DNA of 41,545 nt from Prochlorococcus sp. AG-335-A05. GTDB lineage: Bacteria > Cyanobacteriota > Cyanobacteriia > PCC-6307 > Cyanobiaceae. A program made the translations under genes and the position numbers. The stretch spans positions 1 through 41,545 of the forward strand of contig QBZF01000005.1 in the NCBI GenBank assembly GCA_003282425.1. Reading direction: 5' to 3'. A model generated the notes under the pieces. It had not been told where the DNA came from, made no database searches, and saw only the letters and a list, made by a program, of their open reading frames with translations. Shown piece by piece: positions 1-10,544 of the stretch (its first letter is position 1; every line of letters begins with the position of its first letter).

Positions 1-157
1 CGAAAATACCTAAAAATAATGAGGCTAAAACATTTACTATTAATATATTATTAGAATAGAATGTTTTATCTTTCCCAGATATATATTTTATAAACATTCT
101 TACAATCAACCCGAAGGTACTTCCTGCTAAAATATAAATAAAACCATCTAATTCCAA
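1..157 (-). CDS. crcB: Fluoride exporter CrcB/Fluc-like protein, N-terminal part (CDS runs off the left window edge)
   Basis: Not in the ORF track. The reverse complement from TTG at 157 reads (M)ELDGFIYILAGSTFGLIVRMFIKYISGKDKTFYSNNILIVNVLASLFLGIF, matching the CrcB N-terminal pattern (G-x-x-G-...-R followed by T-x-x-VN-x-x-G/ASLFLG). It is open to the window edge, with an in-frame TAG just upstream. Confidence 0.65.
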   Translation of the reverse strand, partial: MELDGFIYILAGSTFGLIVRMFIKYISGKDKTFYSNNILIVNVLASLFLGIF

Positions 158-160
158 TCT

Positions 161-490
161 CTATATTTTAATCCAACCTCTTTTAGTTCTATTAGGATGT
201 TCAATAAATTGATTTGTTAGCAATTCTACTCGTGCCCAAGTATCATTTTTTTTGACTACCCATTTTTGTAAAACTGCTAATGAAGAACCGGTATCAAGAA
301 CCAACAATTTTTTTGCGTTATTTTTAGGAAAAGTATAAAGTGAACAATTTGAATTTAATATGATTTCTTTGGAATTATTAAGAATATTATATTCATTTAA
401 ATCCCTTTGTATTCCTCCTGCAGGTAATGTAATTGGGCCAATTAGAGCAAATCCGATTAAACAAATATTTTTTATCACATTTTTCATCAT
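161..490 (-). CDS. Small secreted bacterial SH3-domain-like protein
   Basis: 109 aa with an N-terminal hydrophobic signal-like segment followed by an SH3b-like pattern (NCSLYTFPKN...LDTGSSLAVLQKW...WARVEL...RGWIKI). Its start overlaps the gyrB stop (ATGA). Confidence 0.6.
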   Translation of the reverse strand: MMKNVIKNICLIGFALIGPITLPAGGIQRDLNEYNILNNSKEIILNSNCSLYTFPKNNAKKLLVLDTGSSLAVLQKWVVKKNDTWARVELLTNQFIEHPNRTKRGWIKI

Positions 491-2454
491 ATATCTAATG
501 TCGCCATATCTAAATTCGCACTATGAGTTTCAATAAACTCTCTTCTTGGTGCCACTTTATCTCCCATCAAAATATTGAATATTCTATCTGCTTCTAGAGC
601 ATCTTCAATTTCTACTCTTTTCATCATTCGTGTCTGAGGATTCATTGTTGTATCCCATAATTGTTTAGGCATCATTTCACCTAAACCTTTAAATCTTTGA
701 ATATTATAGTTAGCTTTTTCTCCAAAATCCTCTATAGTTTGCTTCAATTGATTTTCGTTATAGCAATATTTATGATTTTTTCCTCTTTCAACTTTATATA
801 AAGGGGGACATGCAATGTATATAAAACCTTTTTCAACGAGATCCCTTTGATATCTATAAAAAAAAGTTAATAGTAATGTTCTAATATGTGCCCCATCTAC
901 GTCTGCGTCAGTCATTATTACAACTCTATGATACCTTAGAGAATCTACATTAAACTCTTCACCCTTTATACCCAATCCCAAAGCAGTGATTAGTGATTGA
1001 ATTTCTGTATTTTTATATATTTTTGCATCATCCGTTTTTTCAATATTTAATATTTTTCCTCTCAAAGGTAAAATCGCCTGGAATCTCCTATCTCTTCCTT
1101 GTTTAGCTGAACCTCCAGCGGAATCACCCTCAACTATATAAATCTCTGCACCAGAGGGATCTCTTGAACTGCAATCTGCCAATTTACCAGGCAAAGTTGA
1201 ACTCTCAAGAACACTTTTTCTCCTAACTAAGTCCCTCGCTCGTTTGGCTGCTTCTGCCGCATTAAAAGATTGAATTGCCTTTTCTAGAATTAAATCAAAA
1301 ACATTAGGATTAAATTCCATATATTTTATTAATGATTCTCCTATAAGCGAATCAACAATCCCTCTCACTTCAGTATTTCCCAATTTTGTCTTTGTTTGAC
1401 CTTCAAATTCCGGTTCTGGAACTTTTACAGATAATACGACTGTCAAACCTTCTCTAATATTTTCTCCTGACAAATTTTTATCAACTTCTTTTCTTTTACC
1501 TCTTTTTTTCGCGATAGCATTAAAAGTTCTAGTCAATACAGTTTTTAAGCCGTCTATATGTGTGCCGCCATCTATTGTTCTGATATTATTTGCAAATCCC
1601 AATATATTATCTGAATAAACATCCGAGCACCATTGCATAGCTGCCTCAACGTAAACATTATCTTTTTGTGAATCGACATAAATAACATCAGAGTGAATAG
1701 ATTCCTTTTCTTTATTTATATACTCAACATATTCTTTAATGCCACCATCATATAAGTAAATTTCTTCTTTGAAAGAACCATCCGATAAATTTTGCCTCTC
1801 ATCTCTAAATATAATTTTGACACCACCATTAAGATAAGCCAATTCTCTTAATCTTGAGGATAAAAGCGCATAATCAAATTCAATACCATCAGTAAATATC
1901 GATGTATCTGGCTTAAAACAAATTGTTGTACCTTTTCTTAATGGTTTATTTTGTTGTTTTTGGGATTTTAATTCACCTTTTGCAATTCCTTTCTCAAATC
2001 TTTGATTAAACTCATTGCCATCTCTTAAAACAGTAACATGCACCCACTCACTAAGAGCATTAACAACAGAGATTCCGACACCATGTAATCCACCAGAAAC
2101 CTTATATCCACCACTTCCAAATTTTCCCCCTGCATGAAGAACAGTAAGAACAGTTTCCAGAGCACTTTTACCTGTTCTTGGATGTATATCTGTAGGAATA
2201 CCCCTGCCATTATCTGAAATCAAAGCTGATCCATCTTCTTTAAGAACTATCTCAATATGATCACAATGACCAGCAAGGGCTTCATCTACAGAATTATCTA
2301 CGACTTCATATACGAGATGATGAAGCCCTCTTGGACCAGTAGAACCAATATACATTCCTGGTCGTTTACGAACAGGTTCTAAACCCTCTAAAACCTGTAT
2401 CTGATCAGCACCATAGTCATTGGAGATTTTATTAGATCTTTTTTCCTCACTCAT
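487..2454 (-). CDS. gyrB: DNA gyrase subunit B
   Basis: 655 aa. GHKL ATPase (YIGSTGPRGLHHLVYEVVDNSVDEALAG) and TOPRIM motifs (EGDSAGGSAKQGRDRRFQAILPLRGKILNIEK; TDADVDGAHIRTLLLTFFYR). Confidence 0.98.
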   Translation of the reverse strand: MSEEKRSNKISNDYGADQIQVLEGLEPVRKRPGMYIGSTGPRGLHHLVYEVVDNSVDEALAGHCDHIEIVLKEDGSALISDNGRGIPTDIHPRTGKSALETVLTVLHAGGKFGSGGYKVSGGLHGVGISVVNALSEWVHVTVLRDGNEFNQRFEKGIAKGELKSQKQQNKPLRKGTTICFKPDTSIFTDGIEFDYALLSSRLRELAYLNGGVKIIFRDERQNLSDGSFKEEIYLYDGGIKEYVEYINKEKESIHSDVIYVDSQKDNVYVEAAMQWCSDVYSDNILGFANNIRTIDGGTHIDGLKTVLTRTFNAIAKKRGKRKEVDKNLSGENIREGLTVVLSVKVPEPEFEGQTKTKLGNTEVRGIVDSLIGESLIKYMEFNPNVFDLILEKAIQSFNAAEAAKRARDLVRRKSVLESSTLPGKLADCSSRDPSGAEIYIVEGDSAGGSAKQGRDRRFQAILPLRGKILNIEKTDDAKIYKNTEIQSLITALGLGIKGEEFNVDSLRYHRVVIMTDADVDGAHIRTLLLTFFYRYQRDLVEKGFIYIACPPLYKVERGKNHKYCYNENQLKQTIEDFGEKANYNIQRFKGLGEMMPKQLWDTTMNPQTRMMKRVEIEDALEADRIFNILMGDKVAPRREFIETHSANLDMATLDI

Positions 2455-2606
2455 TTAATATAAAAAATAAAATAAAACTTTTAAAATGTTATTTTTAAAA
2501 GGTGTTTCATTAAATTTACCATCGGTACAAGAGAAAGGCTTGAAGTAAATGCAAAATTTAACCACTTTAATTATATGAATCGAATATTTCTTCCAAAAAA
2601 TCACAT

Positions 2607-3506
2607 ATGTTCCAACCAAAACCATTAGTAATAGTTTTAATCGGGCCTACAGCGAGTGGCAAAACTGAGCTAGGAATCGAAATTGCTAAATATTTTAATC
2701 TTAATATACATAATGTCGACTCAAGACAACTTTATCGATTTATGGACATTGGTACAGCAAAGCCAACTAAAGAACAACAAAAAACAATAAAGCATTTTTT
2801 AATAGATCTTGAGGAACCCTCTATCCAAGTAAATGCTAAACAATTTCAAGAAATTGCTACCAAATCAATAAATCGAGAACTAAATCAAAAAAGAATTCCT
2901 TTTCTCATAGGCGGAAGCGGGCTATATATGAATTCAATAATAAAGGGATTCTTTGCTCCGGATGTGCCCCCTCAAAAAGCTTTAAGATCACAATTCGAAA
3001 AACTAGGGCAAGAAAAATGTTGGGAACTTTTAAAAATTTGTGATCCTGTCTTAACAAAAAAAATCAGTTACGCTGATCAAGTAAGAACGATAAGAGCTTT
3101 AGAAGTCTTTTATGTAACAGGCAAACCAATATCCTCTCAAAAATGCCAGAACCCTCCCCCATGGAAAATATTAGAATTAGGTCTATATAGAGAAGATTTA
3201 AAAGAACGTATTTTTAAAAGAACAAAAAATATGTTTGAATTTGGAATTATAGACGAGACCAAAAAGATTATTAATCAATATGGATCAAATTTACCTTTAC
3301 TAGAAACAATTGGATATAGGGAAGCCAAGGATGTAATAAAGGAAAATTTAAAAATTGAAAAAGCTATTGAAATAACTACAACAAAAACAATCCAATTTGC
3401 CAAGAGACAAAAAACATGGTTCCGTAATAAAAACAATCCAATATGGCTTAATAACAAAAACCTACTAAAAGATGCAATAATCAATATAAAGTATGCATTA
3501 CGCTAA
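2607..3506 (+). CDS. miaA: tRNA dimethylallyltransferase
   Basis: 299 aa. [16 protein letters not shown]-loop, [38 protein letters not shown]. Confidence 0.97.
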   Translation: MFQPKPLVIVLIGPTASGKTELGIEIAKYFNLNIHNVDSRQLYRFMDIGTAKPTKEQQKTIKHFLIDLEEPSIQVNAKQFQEIATKSINRELNQKRIPFLIGGSGLYMNSIIKGFFAPDVPPQKALRSQFEKLGQEKCWELLKICDPVLTKKISYADQVRTIRALEVFYVTGKPISSQKCQNPPPWKILELGLYREDLKERIFKRTKNMFEFGIIDETKKIINQYGSNLPLLETIGYREAKDVIKENLKIEKAIEITTTKTIQFAKRQKTWFRNKNNPIWLNNKNLLKDAIINIKYALR

Positions 3507-3563
3507 CTTTATAAAATAAGTAGATCTTTTTCATCATCAAAACAATCATTTTTAAAAAACTGA

Positions 3564-4136
3564 ATGCCACCACGTCCACGCTTTGATCGCCGCGCTCCTG
3601 TTAGAGAGCTCCCAAATATTAACGAAAGAATAAAATATCCTCAACTAAGAGTTGTTGATTCAGATGGGAAACAACTAGGAGTCATTGATAGAATAAAAGC
3701 GCTAGAAATTGCTGATCAAAGAGGACTTGACTTAGTTTTAGTAAGCGAGAAAGCTAATCCGCCTGTTTGTAGGATAATGGATTACGGAAAATATAAATTT
3801 GAACAAGAGAAAAAAGCAAAAGAAACAAAGAAAAAATCTCACCAAACTGAAGTTAAAGAGGTGAAAATGAGATACAAAATTGATAAACATGATTATGACG
3901 TAAGAATAGGTCAAGCTGTGAGATTTTTAAAATCAGGCGATAAAGTTAAATGTACAGTTTTTTTTAGAGGTAGAGAAATTCAGCACTCGAATTTAGCAGA
4001 AACACTCCTTTTAAAAATGGCTGATGATTTAGAAGAACAGTCAGAAGTTCAACAAAGGCCAAAAAGGGAAGGTAGAAATATGATTATGTTTTTAAGTCCC
4101 AGAAAAACACCTTTAATAAAAAAAGAAGAAGGGTAA
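3564..4136 (+). CDS. infC: Translation initiation factor IF-3
   Basis: 190 aa. [25 protein letters not shown]...[30 protein letters not shown]...[16 protein letters not shown]. Confidence 0.98.
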   Translation: MPPRPRFDRRAPVRELPNINERIKYPQLRVVDSDGKQLGVIDRIKALEIADQRGLDLVLVSEKANPPVCRIMDYGKYKFEQEKKAKETKKKSHQTEVKEVKMRYKIDKHDYDVRIGQAVRFLKSGDKVKCTVFFRGREIQHSNLAETLLLKMADDLEEQSEVQQRPKREGRNMIMFLSPRKTPLIKKEEG

Positions 4137-4235
4137 ATTTAGGCAATTTAACAATACGAAATTCATTCAAAAATTTTGATGGATGTTAAAATATCACATA
4201 TAGACATTAAAGAAATTTATTAGGTTTTTTCTAAA

Positions 4236-5222
4236 GTGAGATTTCATATTCAACAAGAAATTGATATTCCGTCATCTACACAGTTATATAATCAAATTTG
4301 CTTTGCGATTGCAGCTAGATATTATCCTCCAGGTCATCGCTTGCCTAGTACTAGACAATTAGCTATGCAAACAGGATTGCATCGCAATACTATAAGTAAA
4401 GTTTATAGACAACTCGAAACGGATGGAGTGGTTGAGGCGATAGCAGGATCAGGGATTTATGTGAGAGATAATCTTAAAAAAGGAGATCTTAAAAAATCTT
4501 TTAATTCAAAAAATAATTTAAATACAACTCCTGACCTAGAGACAAAAAAAGCAGTAGACAAATTAATCAAACTTGGATGCACTCTTCAAGAAACAAGAAA
4601 TCTGTTGACAAATGAAATTGATTGGCGTATTAAATGTGGATCAAGAATAATAGTTAGTACCCCTCGGGAAGATATAGGTGCTTCTATGTTAATTGCAGAA
4701 GACCTTTCTCCAAACATAAACGTCCCAGTAGAAGTTGTCCCTATGGAAGAATTAGAAAAAGTTCTTTGCAACTCAAATAATGGGACAATTGTCACGAGTA
4801 GATATTTTTTACAACCCTTAGAAAAATTAGCGAAACAATATAGGGTTAGAGCTATTGCTGTTGATTTGAGCGACTTTCAGAAAGAATTAAAAATTATCAA
4901 AGAATTAAAACCTGGTATTTGTGTAGGTATTGTAAGCATCAGTCCTGGCCTATTAAGAGCTGCAGAAATCATCATACATAGCATGAGAGGAAGTGATATA
5001 GTAATTATGACTGCCATTTCAGACAACAGTAGTAGATTATTAGCCCTTTTAAAAGCTTCCAATTATATAGTTTGCGATGGACCTAGTTTATCTGTTATTG
5101 AAAATACTCTTTTAAAAAATCGTTCTCAATTGATGAGAGTACCACAAATTATATGTGCAAAGAATTATTTAAGCATAAAAACTATAAATCATTTAAAAAC
5201 CGAAATAGGAGTAATTAATTAA
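4236..5222 (+). CDS. GntR-family transcriptional regulator with an uncharacterised C-terminal domain
   Basis: 328 aa from a GTG start. N-terminal GntR winged helix (QLYNQICFAIAARYYPPGHRLPSTRQLAMQTGLHRNTISKVYRQLETDGVVEAIAGSGIYVR) plus about 230 aa with no aminotransferase, FCD or UTRA motifs that I recognise. Confidence 0.88.
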   Translation: MRFHIQQEIDIPSSTQLYNQICFAIAARYYPPGHRLPSTRQLAMQTGLHRNTISKVYRQLETDGVVEAIAGSGIYVRDNLKKGDLKKSFNSKNNLNTTPDLETKKAVDKLIKLGCTLQETRNLLTNEIDWRIKCGSRIIVSTPREDIGASMLIAEDLSPNINVPVEVVPMEELEKVLCNSNNGTIVTSRYFLQPLEKLAKQYRVRAIAVDLSDFQKELKIIKELKPGICVGIVSISPGLLRAAEIIIHSMRGSDIVIMTAISDNSSRLLALLKASNYIVCDGPSLSVIENTLLKNRSQLMRVPQIICAKNYLSIKTINHLKTEIGVIN

Positions 5223-5228
5223 TTCATC

Positions 5229-5963
5229 ATGCTAAGAACTTTCAAGTCAGATATTGAAATAATAAGAGAGAGAGATCCTGCAGCTAGAGGAATTTTAGAA
5301 ATTTTTCTTTGCTATCCTGGTTTCCAATCAATTATCGTTCATAGGTTTACCCATAAATTATGGTTATTAAAGTTACCCTTAATTCCGAGAGTATTAAGTC
5401 ATTTCAATAGATTATTAACAGGAATAGAAATACATCCAGGTGCCAAAATCGGGAAAAAAGTTTTTATAGATCATGGCATGGGTGTTGTCATAGGCGAAAC
5501 AGCTGAAATTGGTAATAACTGCTTACTTTATCAGGGAGTTACATTAGGAGGAACTGGTAAAAGTCATGGCAAAAGGCATCCGACATTAATGGAGAATGTT
5601 GTAGTTGGGGCAGGAGCAAAAGTTCTAGGCTCAATAATAATTGGACAAAATACTAGAATTGGCGCAGGTTCAGTCGTTGTTCGTAATGTCGAAGAAAATA
5701 GTACTGTTGTTGGAATACCAGGAAGAGTAGTTCATCAAAGTGGTGTAAAAGTTAATCCCTTAGCACACTCTGCTTTACCAGACGCTGAAGCTAATGTAAT
5801 TAAAAATTTAATGGATAGAATAGATCAGCTTGAAAACCAAATCCTTAAACTACAAAATACACTTCAATGTTTGGTAAATTCAGAATCTAATGATATTTCT
5901 AAAGTTGGCAATGCACAAAATCTAAAAGACAAAGAAATAATAGAATTCTTAGGAGATAACTAA
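5229..5963 (+). CDS. cysE: Serine O-acetyltransferase
   Basis: 244 aa. Left-handed beta-helix hexapeptide repeats; EIHPGAKIGKKVFIDHGMGVVIGETAEIGNNCLLYQGVTLGGTGKSHGKRHPTL is the CysE signature. Confidence 0.96.
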   Translation: MLRTFKSDIEIIRERDPAARGILEIFLCYPGFQSIIVHRFTHKLWLLKLPLIPRVLSHFNRLLTGIEIHPGAKIGKKVFIDHGMGVVIGETAEIGNNCLLYQGVTLGGTGKSHGKRHPTLMENVVVGAGAKVLGSIIIGQNTRIGAGSVVVRNVEENSTVVGIPGRVVHQSGVKVNPLAHSALPDAEANVIKNLMDRIDQLENQILKLQNTLQCLVNSESNDISKVGNAQNLKDKEIIEFLGDN

Positions 5964-5970
5964 TTGCGAA

Positions 5971-8802
5971 TTAATTATTAGTTTCTTTTTCACTTTTAGG
6001 TTGAAACATAAACATTGAATAAATGACATTTCTTCTCATATTAGTCATCATTTCAAGAAACATATCATAACCTTCGTTTTTATATTCAATCAAGGGGTCC
6101 TTTTGTCCATAACCTCTTAATCCCACAGATTCTCTTAAAGAATCCATCGCTTGAAGATGTTCTCTCCATAAATTATCAATTTGTTGAAGTATAAAAAACC
6201 TTTCAGCTTCCCTCATTAAACCTGGACGAAATTTCTCTATTTGAGCCTCCTTCAAATCATATGCAATACGTAATTGCTCTTGGAGATAATTTTTTAATTC
6301 TTCAATAGATAAGACACTAACATCTTCTGATTTTAGATCATTTAATAAATAAATAAATTCTTTTACTTTAGAAATCAATTGATCAATGTTCCATTCTTCT
6401 GGAGGTAAATCAGGATTGATATAAGCTTCTACAATTTCTTCCATTGTTCTTTCTCCATACCCTATGACTTGTTTCTTCAAATCATTACCTTTTAGAACTC
6501 TCAATCTCTCATTATAAACCGCTTTTCTTTGATTATTCATTACCTCATCATATTCAAAAACTTGTTTTCTGATGTCATAATAATAAGTCTCAACTTTCTT
6601 CTGTGCACTTTCTAAAGATCTAGTAAGCATACCTGACTCAATAGGCATATCTTCATCTACCCTAAAAGCGTTCATTAGGTTTGCTACCCTATCTCCTCCA
6701 AATATCCTTAATAGATTATCTTCCAAAGATAAAAAGAATCTGGTACTTCCAAGATCTCCTTGTCTACCTGCCCTTCCTCTAAGTTGATTATCAACTCTTC
6801 TTGACTCATGCCTTTCAGTTCCAATGACATGTAGACCTCCAGCATTCCTAACATTTTCTTCTTCATGAATTAATACCTTTTCATATTCATTTTTCACCTC
6901 TGATAAAGATTCTCTCAAAGATTGTATTAGTTTATCTTCAGTTGGAGCTTTTTCAGCAGCAGTAGCGATTTTATCGTCTAATTCCAGAATAGTTAAGCTT
7001 CTATCTCCCCAATTTTTTACAAGTTCATTGGATAATAAAGATAGTTTTCTTTTAATATCTTCGCCTAACTGACATGGGAAAAGACTTACTACACCACTTT
7101 TAGTATTTTTATTTGTAATTGAGTCAACATTTGCAGAAAATCCTCCCCCAGATTTTGAATTTCTTTGTTGAGGTATTGGCGGTTTATGCTCATTATCTGG
7201 CTTAACGAGTAAGGGCATTAAAGTCTCTTTTAATTTTAGCCTTGCCATATAGTCGCTATTACCACCAAGAATAATATCAGTCCCTCTTCCCGCCATATTT
7301 GTTGCGATAGTGACGGCACCTGATCTACCAGCCTGAGCTACGATTTCCGCCTCGCGTTCTACATTCTCTGGTTTAGCATTTAGCAAATTATGTGGGATTT
7401 GCTGCTCGAAAAGAAGTGTACTTAATAACTCACTTTTTTCGACACTTGTTGTACCTACTAAAACAGGTCTACCGTTCCCATGTATTTCTGCTATCTCATT
7501 AGCGACCGCTTTCCATTTTCCAAGCTCTGTTTTAAAAACTTGATCAGCCCAATCTTTTCTCTTCCTTATCTGATTAGTTGGAACAACTGTTGACTCTAAT
7601 TTATAGGTTTTTTCAAATTCCACCTCTTCGGTCTTGGCAGTTCCTGTCATACCAGCCAATCCTGGATATAAAAGGAAAAAGTTCTGATACGTTATAGATG
7701 CTAATGTTTGAGTCTCAGGTTGAATTTTAAGACCTTCTTTTGCTTCGATTGCCTGATGTTGTCCATCACTCCATCTTCTTCCAGACATAACCCTTCCAGT
7801 AAATTCATCAACTATTACTGCTTCATCTTTTTTAATAATGTAATTTACATCTTTAACGAATAATTCTTTAGCTTTTAAAGCATTAGTAATGTAATGAGCC
7901 CACGGGTCTTTTGGATCGTATAAATCATTAACCTTCAAGGCCTCTTCACATTTAGCAAATCCTTGATCAGTTAATATGCAACTACGTTGTTTTTCGTCAA
8001 CTTCATAATCACCCTCTGGATCAATTCCATCTTTACTCAACTCTTTCGCCTTAATGAGAGACAATGATAATTCTGCCGCTTTTTGATATTTTTCTTGTGG
8101 CCTTTCAATTTGACCAGAAATTATTAGAGGAGTTCTTGCTTCATCAATTAAAATTGAGTCTACTTCATCTATAACGCAATAATTGAATTTTCTTTGAACT
8201 ACTTCTTCGATTTCAGTAGCCATGTTATCTCTCAAATAATCAAAGCCTAATTCAGAATTAGTGGCATAGGTTATATCACATGCATAGTTTTTTTTCCTTT
8301 CAGAAGGACTCATATCTTGCTGAATTAGACCAACTGATAAGCCCAAAAAACGATGCACTTGTCCCATCCACTCAGCATCTCTTCGAGCTAAGTAATCGTT
8401 CACAGTAACAACATGTACACCTTTACCAGTTAAAGCATTGAGATAACAAGGTAGCGTTGCAACGAGAGTTTTACCTTCTCCAGTTTTCATCTCAGCAATT
8501 TGTCCTTCATGGAGAACCATCCCACCAATTAATTGCACATCAAAATGACGCATTTCTAAAACTCTTTTACTTGCTTCTCTGACGATTGCAAAAGCTTTTG
8601 GTAATGTTTCTTCTAATAGTTCTTTTTGTTTTTTAATATTTAACTCTGATGAAATATTTGATTTAAGATTATGAGTTTCATTCCGCAATTCATCATCAGT
8701 TAATATGGATACATCTTCTTCTAATAAGTTTATTTCTTCAACTATTGGTTGATATCTCTTTAACTTTCGTGTATTCGGGTCTCCCAACAAAAGTTTGAGC
8801 AT
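5971..8802 (-). CDS. secA: Preprotein translocase ATPase SecA
   Basis: 943 aa. [91 protein letters not shown]. Confidence 0.99.
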   Translation of the reverse strand: MLKLLLGDPNTRKLKRYQPIVEEINLLEEDVSILTDDELRNETHNLKSNISSELNIKKQKELLEETLPKAFAIVREASKRVLEMRHFDVQLIGGMVLHEGQIAEMKTGEGKTLVATLPCYLNALTGKGVHVVTVNDYLARRDAEWMGQVHRFLGLSVGLIQQDMSPSERKKNYACDITYATNSELGFDYLRDNMATEIEEVVQRKFNYCVIDEVDSILIDEARTPLIISGQIERPQEKYQKAAELSLSLIKAKELSKDGIDPEGDYEVDEKQRSCILTDQGFAKCEEALKVNDLYDPKDPWAHYITNALKAKELFVKDVNYIIKKDEAVIVDEFTGRVMSGRRWSDGQHQAIEAKEGLKIQPETQTLASITYQNFFLLYPGLAGMTGTAKTEEVEFEKTYKLESTVVPTNQIRKRKDWADQVFKTELGKWKAVANEIAEIHGNGRPVLVGTTSVEKSELLSTLLFEQQIPHNLLNAKPENVEREAEIVAQAGRSGAVTIATNMAGRGTDIILGGNSDYMARLKLKETLMPLLVKPDNEHKPPIPQQRNSKSGGGFSANVDSITNKNTKSGVVSLFPCQLGEDIKRKLSLLSNELVKNWGDRSLTILELDDKIATAAEKAPTEDKLIQSLRESLSEVKNEYEKVLIHEEENVRNAGGLHVIGTERHESRRVDNQLRGRAGRQGDLGSTRFFLSLEDNLLRIFGGDRVANLMNAFRVDEDMPIESGMLTRSLESAQKKVETYYYDIRKQVFEYDEVMNNQRKAVYNERLRVLKGNDLKKQVIGYGERTMEEIVEAYINPDLPPEEWNIDQLISKVKEFIYLLNDLKSEDVSVLSIEELKNYLQEQLRIAYDLKEAQIEKFRPGLMREAERFFILQQIDNLWREHLQAMDSLRESVGLRGYGQKDPLIEYKNEGYDMFLEMMTNMRRNVIYSMFMFQPKSEKETNN

Positions 8803-8980
8803 AATTGTTTTTCCTCTAAAAAATTTATCCTATTACAACCATTATAAATTAGTGCGTTACAACTAAATGAGCAAATCCTATATCTCTTTATTTTTTTAAA
8901 AAGAAATTGATTAAAGTGTTAAATCAAAGTTACCAAAGAAGTTATTACATTTCTCTCAAAATTCTAGAATTTCCAAACTT

Positions 8981-9436
8981 ATGAAACCAGTATTTTTAAT
9001 TAAACATTCAAAAGGTGCTCTTGGATTAAGATTATTTGGATTAGGTCCTAATCTCAAACCCACGAAAGGATTATTTAAACTTCAACAATTTCTAAATCGT
9101 AATGCATTTTGGGCTAAGGATAGAACAATTAAAGACCTCAAAAAATGTCTTGCTAATAGCGATGTTGTTGTAAGTATTTGGTCTAATAATGAACCAGTTG
9201 GTTTTGGGAGAGCGTTGTCAGATGGTATTTATAGAGGCGTTTTATGGGATATAGTAATTGATCAAGATCATCAAGGGAAAGGTTACGGCAAGATGATTGT
9301 GAAAAATCTTTTAGAATCAAAGAAAATAAAACATACCAAGAAAATATATTTAATGACTACGAGCAAAAAAATGTTTTATTCGCAAGTTGATTTCAAAGAA
9401 GTTACGTCGCAAAATCTTTTAGTACACGAAATATAA
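8981..9436 (+). CDS. GNAT-family N-acetyltransferase
   Basis: 151 aa. GNAT motif A (LWDIVIDQDHQGKGYGKMIVKNLLE) and a downstream YLMTTSKKMFYSQVDFKEV segment. Confidence 0.85.
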   Translation: MKPVFLIKHSKGALGLRLFGLGPNLKPTKGLFKLQQFLNRNAFWAKDRTIKDLKKCLANSDVVVSIWSNNEPVGFGRALSDGIYRGVLWDIVIDQDHQGKGYGKMIVKNLLESKKIKHTKKIYLMTTSKKMFYSQVDFKEVTSQNLLVHEI

Positions 9437-9437
9437 A

Positions 9438-9830
9438 TTACTTCTTAAATAAAAAATATTTCGAGCCTAAATAATTACTTAAGGCGCCAATAAATGCTCC
9501 TATCAACCAAGCAATCTTATAATTATCAATTAATCGACTTAAAAAAATAATTACTAGAGACATTTCTAAACCTCCTAAAAAATAAATTAAACAAAAAATA
9601 AAAAAAGATTTAATTATTTTTTTTTGTGAATTATCTCTAAAAACCCAAATCTTTGCAAAAACAAATGATGATAAAAGTCCTGTCGAGTAACCCAATAAGG
9701 AAGCAAATATTATGTTTTTAAAAATTAAATAAAATGAATTAAATACTAAGAAATTTATAAATGTTGCAATTAAACCTGAGATAAAAAATCTTAAAATTTG
9801 ATATTTATTTGCTTGAAAAATACTATTCAA
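9438..9830 (-). CDS. GtrA-like membrane protein
   Basis: Small four-TM protein with the GtrA pattern (QILRFFISGLIATFINFLVF...FVFAKIWVFRD...NYLGSKYFLFKK). The track start at 9938 overlaps the neighbouring gene by 76 nt; the in-frame TTG at 9830 is more plausible (MNSIFQANKYQILRFF...). Confidence 0.75.
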   Translation of the reverse strand: MNSIFQANKYQILRFFISGLIATFINFLVFNSFYLIFKNIIFASLLGYSTGLLSSFVFAKIWVFRDNSQKKIIKSFFIFCLIYFLGGLEMSLVIIFLSRLIDNYKIAWLIGAFIGALSNYLGSKYFLFKK

Positions 9831-9862
9831 AATTTTTAAAATTTTACTAACGTCTTTGATCT

Positions 9863-10294
9863 TTAAGATATAAATCTTGCATAAAGCCACCTTATAAACG
9901 GACCCAAAATAGGAACGGGTCCAAAAGTAGGACCACAAAAATCAAAATAATCTCTGTGTTCTTGGATTAAGCCATTTTCAGAAAATATCAAACGTGTCGT
10001 GCCAGGATATATAAATTCTTTACCCATAATTTTTAAACCCATAGTCCATTCTACAAATCCATAGTTTCCACTAATAGATATTGCATGAGTTTCCAAATAA
10101 ACATCATCGCATCTTTTAACCAGCTTTTCTTGGGCCTCTACATAAGAATCTAATCCTTTCGTTTCCTGTGTTGGATCAATGAAGATAACATCCTCATTAT
10201 AAAACTCTGCCCACTTTGCTTTTGTTGGTGCATCTGCCCCATAGGGTTTAGTAAATAATCCTCTTAAATCCTCAATAGAAACAGTAAGTGGCAT
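9863..10294 (-). CDS. SnoaL/NTF2-like fold protein, function unknown
   Basis: 143 aa. Pattern typical of SnoaL-like proteins (WAEFYNEDVIFIDPTQETKGLDSYVEAQEKLV...GNYGFVEWTMGL...GTTRLIFSENGLIQEHRDYFD). Confidence 0.7.
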   Translation of the reverse strand: MPLTVSIEDLRGLFTKPYGADAPTKAKWAEFYNEDVIFIDPTQETKGLDSYVEAQEKLVKRCDDVYLETHAISISGNYGFVEWTMGLKIMGKEFIYPGTTRLIFSENGLIQEHRDYFDFCGPTFGPVPILGPFIRWLYARFIS

Positions 10295-10410
10295 TTAAAA
10301 ATTTATATTAATCTATTAATTATATTTCAAATTTTGTATTTTTAAAAAAGTAATCATTCAAATAATCTGATTTAGCAGAATAAAAGCCAACCAATTAATA
10401 CAGCTTAAAA

Positions 10411-10482
10411 AGCGGATGAAGAGATTCGAACTCTCGACATTCTCCTTGGCAAGGAGATGCTCTACCACTGAGCTACATCCGC
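10411..10482 (-). tRNA. tRNA-Gly (anticodon GCC)
   Basis: The reverse complement GCGGATGTAGCTCAGTGGTAGAGCATCTCCTTGCCAAGGAGAATGTCGAGAGTTCGAATCTCTTCATCCGCT folds as a cloverleaf: acceptor GCGGATG/CATCCGC, anticodon loop TTGCCAA between TCTCC and GGAGA, T-arm with GTTCGAATC. CCA is not encoded. Confidence 0.97.
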
Positions 10483-10544
10483 ATAACTAGTTTATTTTAT
10501 CTTAAAAAAGGAATGAAATGAACAAAATCTTACTTTTTTTGAAA

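Noticed and set aside
10411-10482. tRNA-Gly as a possible genomic-island integration site
   Set aside because: No duplicated 3' tRNA end or integrase visible within the window; neighbouring genes look like core genes.
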